Of a stretch of 64,000 nt of DNA, positions 58,885 through 64,000 are shown piece after piece. The position numbers were made by a program, and so were the translations under genes. Within the stretch, counting starts at the first letter, position 1. Each line of letters starts with the position of its first letter. The notes beneath the pieces are model-generated. The model was given only the letters and a program-made list of their open reading frames with translations, was not told where the DNA came from and did not search any database. This DNA is from Cordylochernes scorpioides (lineage: Eukaryota; Arthropoda; Arachnida; Pseudoscorpiones; Chernetidae): the NCBI GenBank assembly GCA_030710605.1, contig CP092882.1:21524446-21588445 (forward strand). Direction: 5' to 3'.

Positions 58885-59165
58885 TAAAGTGGTGTTCTTG
58901 TGTGTCCAGGAAGCAAATTTTGCGAAAGCGAACAAACCATCCTTCACAGTCTACTGATGTAATTCTACTGATTGCATCAGTGATAACCTCGCCTAACGTT
59001 ATGTCGAGGAAGCAGCCACCTTACCAATGTTTTAATTTTGCTAAATGAAAATTCGATTGGATTTAGCCTATATGAATATGGTGACAAAAACTTCACACTG
59101 CTTCTTAGCAGACTAACAGATGCTCGTGTTTCTGCGGATGTGTGCGCTCTTGCATTATAATGCAA
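58885..59165 (-). pseudogene. IS630/Tc1-superfamily transposase C-terminal remnant
   Basis: The frame 59165-58977 reads YNARAHTSAETRASVSLLRS and FLSPYSYRLNPIEFSFSKIK. These correspond to the DNA-x-H and PPYSPDLNPIE motifs of DDE transposases, with second Asp to Tyr-type damage and SPD to SYR changes. After a one-base shift at about 58985 it continues VITDAISRITSVDCEGWF. Only the C-terminal third remains. Confidence 0.65.
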
Positions 59166-59774
59166 TAATTATTCATATAGAAACAGGAATTATTATATCT
59201 CGTGGTTGCAATTTCATCAAGCTGGCGTAAAAATCAAAGAAAATTGTGCTATTACAACCGCCAACACGTGTTGATGACGAACTCATTTTTAAAAGTTACC
59301 CATTCACTTTTAAAAGTGACGAATTCACTCTTAAAATGCTTTAGTAATTTAATTTCAATATCATCATATGCATATATATATATATTCATTATATATCCTT
59401 CCTTCCTTATATATCTATAAAAATGAAATCCAAAATCGATGTTTGTTATTGCGTTGCGCAAAAACTACAGAATCAATCATTATGAAATTTCGCATGTAGG
59501 TAGCTGAAGATTTCGTTTAACATTGGCTATTCAAAAAATAAATATAGAATGATAGTCAGTTTTCTCTCTCTCTCTCTCTCTCTCTCTAAGAATTGGTGAG
59601 GGTTTACTTGAACTGTCTATGTATAAAAGTCAACGTATCTAAGTATATATGTTTGTCGGCTATGCACGTCCTTATTCATTCCATATAGAGCGTTTTAAAT
59701 AAATTTTACCTTTTTTTTGCATTTTATTCGATTTGAACACACGCGATGAAAATTCGATTTATAATTATGTAATA
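59166..59774. other. Intergenic, with Helitron 5'-like pieces
   Basis: CTATAAAAATGAAATCC (59411), a (TC)n tract at 59564-59586, and TGTTTGTCGGCTATGCACGT (59649), which resembles Helitron 5' regions. AAAAGTTACCCATTCACTTT and AAAAGTGACGAAT at 59290-59330 form a short local repeat. Confidence 0.4.
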
Positions 59775-59930
59775 CTAGCCGAATGACCCGGGCAACGCCC
59801 GTGTTTTACCCGATTGAATGTTTTTATTCAAATACTATTTGTTACAATTATCATATTAGTTACGTATTGTGGACGTGTATAGTTGACAAACATACATACA
59901 TACATACGCTGACTTATATATATATAGGGA
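59775..59930 (-). mobile_element. Minimal Helitron, 156 bp
   Basis: Minus strand: TCCCTATATATATATAAGTC after A, then GTATGTATGTATGTATG, ending with GGGCGTTGCCCGGG, TCATTCGG and CTAG (59778-59775) before T. Both ends match the 708-bp Helitron at 26110, so this is an internal deletion derivative retaining only the termini. Confidence 0.85.
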
Positions 59931-59973
59931 TAATAATATAAATGAGTTTTAAAAATTGTAAAAAGAAAAAAAA

Positions 59974-60044
59974 TGCATCGGCCGGGAATCGAACCCAGGC
60001 CGCCCGCGTGGCAGGCGAGCATTCTACCACTGAACCACCGATGC
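59974..60044 (-). tRNA. tRNA-Gly (GCC)
   Basis: 71 nt, perfect cloverleaf: acceptor GCATCGG/CCGATGC, D-arm TGGTTCAGTGGTAGAATGC, anticodon arm CTCGCCTGCCACGCGGG with GCC, T-arm CTGGGTTCGATTCCCGG, discriminator A. TTTTTTTCTTTTT follows as Pol III terminator. The sequence is very close to the universal eukaryotic tRNA-Gly(GCC), so it is likely functional. Confidence 0.95.
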
Positions 60045-60256
60045 TTATAATAAATGGCCCTATTTGGGTATTTATTCCATTCACAAAAGCAAACGATGAC
60101 AGAATTGTTGATGACTCTGATACTTGTATTTATAATTATGTTAGCATAATGAATTAGTCAGTATTCCCATGGTCTCCAGCGAAGAGGTGTGAATTGACTT
60201 TTTGAAAATATACATAATTATAAAGATAGAAGCTTCTATAGAAATAAATAAAATAA

Positions 60257-60329
60257 GCCGAAATAGCTCAGTTAGGAGAGCGTTAGACTGAATATCTAAA
60301 GGTCCCTGGTTCGATCCCGGGTTTCGGCA
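60257..60329 (+). tRNA. tRNA-Phe (GAA)
   Basis: 73 nt, acceptor GCCGAAA/TTTCGGC fully paired, anticodon loop CTGAATA (GAA), T-loop GGTTCGATCC, discriminator A, terminator TCTTTTTTTT. It is identical to the copy at 46389 except for one acceptor base, and shares about 20 bases of 3' flank (TTTTAATTTTTAAATTTC). It interrupts a repeat also seen at 15395-15490 (CGGTCGTGACTATATATG, AGATAGAAGCTTCTATAGAA). Confidence 0.92.
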
Positions 60330-60717
60330 TCTTTTTTTTAATTTTTAAATTTCATCCGTGACAGAGGCCAGGAAAGACGGTCGTGACTATATATGTTGAT
60401 TTTTCAAATATATAATCAAGAGTCGACTCACGATAATTTGAAACTCAACGGACAAGAGAAAAATTTCAATTTATCAAGGTATCAAAATAACAGGAGTTTA
60501 AACAAATAAGCAGAAGGGAGGGAAAAATTAAAGTGAACAAGAGTTTGAAAATTTGGCAGCTCCGGAATAAACATACTATGTTGATACAAGATTAAATAAG
60601 TGAATCACCACAAGTTTTACGGTAATCAATTTATTGGAAGCGCTTTCTGGTGGTGCCCTTTCTCGAACAAAAGTTTGATATTAATATTCGTGATTTATTA
60701 TTTTAAAATTTGTACAA
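60330..60717. other. Intergenic sequence
   Basis: Begins with Helitron-type repeat sequence (GGAAAGACGGTCGTGAC) and then shows nothing recognisable. Confidence 0.4.
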
Positions 60718-61175
60718 TTATTCACAAATATTCTTTTTTAAAAGAAATCCGTAATTTTTTTTTTTAGTAAGCGACTTCAGTCTATCATTGTCCAATGAAT
60801 TTTCGATAGTAGTAAAGGCGGCGAAGAAATCGTCACTTGTGTCGGTTCTGAAGGCGTAGAAGCGTAGGGTAGTAAGAGATCTCTTTGCCTCGCTCAATGT
60901 GACTGGAATTGGCGGTTGGTCTTCCTTCTCGTCCTGATCCAGATGGGTCAAATTCAATATGTTGGCATCGGTTAGGGAACCGTGGACACTGATGTCTTGG
61001 TCGACATAAGAATAATCCTCAAATGTTAAATCTCCATAGTAAGGTAGACGTTCCCACCTTGTGTCAGAATTTGTAATTTTTGACGGCTCTGATAACTGTT
61101 CTACGCTTTCGGTGTGCTTAAACCCGCACTTTCTAAAGCAGTTATAAATAGTAGTGGTGTTAACATTTTTTAGGC
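60718..61175 (-). pseudogene. Tigger/pogo transposase C-terminal fragment
   Basis: Minus-strand frame: NVNTTTIYNCFRKCGFKHTE (about 61170), then an acidic stretch DISVHGSLTDANIL, LTHLDQDEKEDQPPIPVTLS and FAAFTTIENSLDNDRLKSL. The order NCFxKxGF, acidic linker, then a helical AxxxxxTLRxF segment matches the C-terminus of Tigger-derived proteins. The catalytic DDE domain is not upstream, so this is a 3' fragment. Confidence 0.7.
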
Positions 61176-61396
61176 CTTTTTAATCATAATTATAGTGGTC
61201 AAAACTGTTATATTTTCACCTTTATCAATGCCTTTTCTCTCTCTCTCATTCAACATATATTTATATTATATTTTAAAATCTATAAAATTGAATTTTATCG
61301 TTTTAAAATTGATACCCATTTTAATAAAAAGGGTTATACATTTGAAAAAAATCTATATCTAGTCTATATATATAAAAATGAATGTATGTGTGTGTG

Positions 61397-62292
61397 TGTT
61401 GAATTTGAAAAAAAAAAAAAAATAAATGTGGGGAAGGTCAATCTTACCCAGATTGAAAATAGAGATTCACCAGTTGTGTTTGCACAAGTTGTAGAAATAA
61501 AATTTAACAAAAATGGCCTAAAGATATATTTTATTTTGCTTATCAACAATGACTGAGCAATAAAAATAAATAAACAGATAAAAAGGGTGATAATCAAATT
61601 GGCCAAAAGGTTAGATATATTTAAAATTAGAATAAACAAAACAAGTGATACAAGTTAAATATACATAAAAACAAATAATGTAGAGAGCAAAATAACTTGG
61701 GTTGGAAAGGCAAAATCTTTTTCAATCAAAGTTTAAAAATACTTATCTAAGCTTCTGTTTATAAAAACAAATCTTGTTTTCGATTCTGTCGATAAATTTG
61801 ATCAAGAGTTCACTTGAAATAATTCTTCACTTGAGATAATTTTCCAGATTAATTCTTCTGTTCCTTAACAGGAAACTATATCGCAACCCACTTAATTGGT
61901 GCGCAATTCTATAACAACTCTCTTCTCGTTATCTTCTTTGTTTCATTCACACGTGGTTACTCATTCCTTCTGAGGCGGGAGCTCATATTTGGCGGGAGCT
62001 CATATTTCCCGGGAGCTCATATTTCCCGGGAGCTCATATTTCCCCGAGCCTATACACCAGCGCTGCCGGTTGTCCTTTTCTTCTTTTTTCTCCCCGTCAC
62101 CGCGCATAGGTGCTCGCGCATGGGATGGGGGGGCGATGTCTTGTTTGTTTACAAATCTTGCTCTTTCCATTCTTTATTCCTTTCCACCCATTAAGAGAAA
62201 GAGGCAACAAAAATAAAATAAAAATATATATACATAATAATAATAGAGGAAAATCTATAAAGCATACAATTATAAATTATCTATTTTTAACA
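61397..62292 (-). repeat. BEL/Pao 3' LTR
   Basis: About 896 bp, plus strand TGTTGAATTTG to TTTTTAACA. On the coding strand the polypurine tract AAAAAGGTGGGAGTA lies immediately before TGTTAAAAATAG, which fixes the LTR start at 62292. The outer end sits within TG repeats of a Helitron-like sequence (TATATATAAAAATGAATG). The 5' LTR would lie beyond the window. Confidence 0.75.
61975..62045. repeat. 17-bp tandem repeat in the BEL/Pao LTR, four units
   Basis: CGGGAGCTCATATTTCC repeated four times with minor variation. It lies in the LTR upstream half in transcriptional sense and may be a regulatory array. Confidence 0.85.
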
Positions 62293-62334
62293 TACTCCCA
62301 CCTTTTTGTATGGGAATACAAAAAAAAATCTTAA

Positions 62335-64000
62335 TTAGGAAAGATTATTGGTGTATACCCCCAATCTCGTAGGTTTTTTCACTTCTCTTCCAGACCTAGT
62401 AAAAATTGACTGTTCTCCATCTGTTGGAATCTCCTGGGCTTTGATCCCTTCTGTCTTAGGTAATCTCACCTCCCTGGAAATATCAGAACCAAGTTCCAAA
62501 GAGAAAAGTCTCTTTAACGGTCTTACAAATTCCCCCGTAGCAGTCCTAACTCTAGCTACACGTTCTCTGCCATCCTTCCCGGGGTACAGTTCCAAGATTC
62601 TGCCTAGTGGCCAGAATATTCTTTTTTGATCATCTCGACCAATCAGCACAACTTCGCCTGGATGAAACCTTCTACCCTCTGTTTCCTTCCCCTTTTGTAC
62701 GAGCATGGCGAGGTATTCCTTGTGGGATCTTTCCTTCTCATCTATACCTACGGTCTGAAAAGCTTTGCGGATGTCAGCGATGGCTCCTATTTTCTTTTCC
62801 CTAAATCTTATCAGGATTTCAGGTAAAAGTTCAATCAGATTAGGTCCAGTCTCTAAACATTCATTTAGAGACAAACTTCTCTTACTTGATTTACATGATG
62901 CATCGTAAACTGGTCGAATAGGAGTAGTCTGACTCTGAACCTTATATATTGGGCGATGTGGTAGATAATGTCCAGTAGGTCTGATGTCTTCCCTGTCAAC
63001 CTCTTCAATAAGGTTTTCCCTGAACCAGGATCGGAAGACTTCATCATAAGGAACAAACTGACCCTTTTGTGTCAACCTTTGAGTCATAGCCTCCAAGCGC
63101 CTTTTGGCTATTTCCAAGTTATTAGGTATCGTCCCAATTCCTTCCTTCCATGGAAGAGATACAAGATAACGTCCATCATGGCCTCGACAGATTTTCTCAC
63201 GAAACTTTTCTTGCATGAGAACATTTTTCTCTTTCACAGAGATGACCTCTGTAGGATCTCGTATCCCTATTGTTTCTAATTCCCATAAGGATGCTACTCT
63301 CTGTTGGGTTGTAAGTAAGGTGATAACCATTTGAGCACTTGTCTCTGGTCTCTCTGATGAGGTATTACCTATTAAAGTCCAACCAAGAACTGTTTGAATT
63401 GCGGTCAATCCTCCTGCCAGCTGTTCAATTTTTCCTGTGAGAAGTTGCCCATAATAGTCTCCACCGATTAGGATGTCTATCTCGGTTTTATTATTGTCTA
63501 CCTTGGTCAAAGTAATTCCTTTCTTATCCAATTCCCATTGTCTGGGTCCTGTTTCAACGGGTGAAATATTGCCACAAATTATTGTTTCCTCTAACGCTTC
63601 CATTTTGAAAGCCTTTCCCTTATCCACATTGTCCAACTGGAAATAAAATATTGAATGAGCCTTTTCTCCTGTGGTTTGCCCTCCAAACAAAAATTTATTC
63701 AATTTGACTTCTCCCACCTTGGGTAAGTCTAACTCCTTAGCTAGAGACCTTCTGATGTAAGATTTTTGACTACCAGAGTCTAAAAGCACTCTTACCATTT
63801 TGGAATGTTTCGGCCCTTTAATTTTTACAATGAGAGTCATTAAAGAGATATTATTTGTGCATACTTGATTCGCCATTGCTGTTACAGGCTCGTTGTTCCC
63901 CTCATTCTGCTCTGCTGAACTATTGTGAGATCTGTTATCTGACCTCCAATTTAAATTTTCCTGACTATGTGAGGTTCCTCTGCACATTATCTCAAAATGA
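62335..64000 (-). pseudogene. BEL/Pao pol with large in-frame deletion, runs off the window
   Basis: The minus-strand frame is open from the window edge to the stop at 62335 (about 555 codons). It carries the Pao-type protease (VRVLLDSGSQKSYIRRSLAK, active site DSG) and the region leading into reverse transcriptase (PIYKVQSQTTPIRPVYDAS, IADIRKAFQTVGI). It then jumps at DEKERS/HKEYLAML to the DUF5641-type integrase tail (FHPGEVVLIGRDDQKRIFWP...GRI). The catalytic reverse transcriptase, RNase H and integrase core are absent, yet the frame stays open across the junction. It ends 42 bp before the 3' LTR. Confidence 0.85.

Overview
This window looks like repeat-dominated nuclear DNA of an arthropod, most likely a chelicerate such as a spider. 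That assignment is an inference from the mixture of Penelope-like, I/R1-group, BEL/Pao, Ty3/gypsy, Tc1/mariner and Helitron elements, the AT-rich background with islands of GC-rich retrotransposon code, eukaryotic tRNA genes and a U2 snRNA fragment. I see no operons, ribosome-binding sites or other prokaryotic signs. Only one intact cellular-type protein gene is visible: an intronless nine-repeat ankyrin protein at 23497-24987 on the minus strand.

Layout. 1-8.2 kb: AT-rich sequence with two copies of a 250-bp foldback repeat (family A) carrying hammerhead ribozymes, and an internally deleted mariner. 8.5-9.8 kb: a 55-bp minisatellite of about 24 units. 10-13 kb: 3' end of a Penelope-like element (GIY-YIG endonuclease) with a hammerhead-like motif, a foldback MITE pair and a gypsy solo LTR. 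13.3-15.1 kb: a full-length Tc1 element nested in a LINE 3' UTR. 15.2-21.8 kb: a Helitron end, a 390-bp foldback repeat (family B) with a hammerhead in its loop, and two broken LINEs in tandem on the minus strand. 23-25 kb: the ankyrin gene. 26-32.8 kb: Helitrons, a mariner pseudogene, and a second fragment of the ankyrin gene family next to a Helitron. 32.8-39.1 kb: a nearly intact I/R1-group LINE with ORF1 and an open 1225-codon ORF2. 39-43 kb: a DD37D-type mariner, a second Penelope fragment and an ORF1-only LINE. 43-46.5 kb: Helitrons, a tandem repeat and tRNA-like genes. 47-48.6 kb: a second Tc1. 48.8-53.4 kb: a gypsy element with both LTRs, broken by a short LINE insertion. 53.8-56 kb: tandem family B units with hammerheads, interleaved with Helitrons, one of which carries a U2 snRNA fragment. 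56.7-61.2 kb: LTR-like repeat, foldbacks, tRNA-Gly and tRNA-Phe, Tigger fragment. 61.4-64 kb: a BEL/Pao 3' LTR and a deleted pol frame that runs off the window.

The most interesting signal is RNA rather than protein. At least two unrelated dispersed families (A, about 250 bp; B, about 349 bp) each encode a type I hammerhead ribozyme, and B occurs both as a head-to-tail tandem unit and as a long inverted repeat with the ribozyme at the tip. This is the layout expected of retrozyme-like, circular-RNA-forming elements that borrow the reverse transcriptase of Penelope-like elements, which are also present here with hammerhead-like motifs of their own. Helitrons are the second theme: several copies with defined A/T insertion ends, one with an identifiable empty site, and copies associated with tRNA genes, U2 snRNA and an ankyrin-gene fragment.
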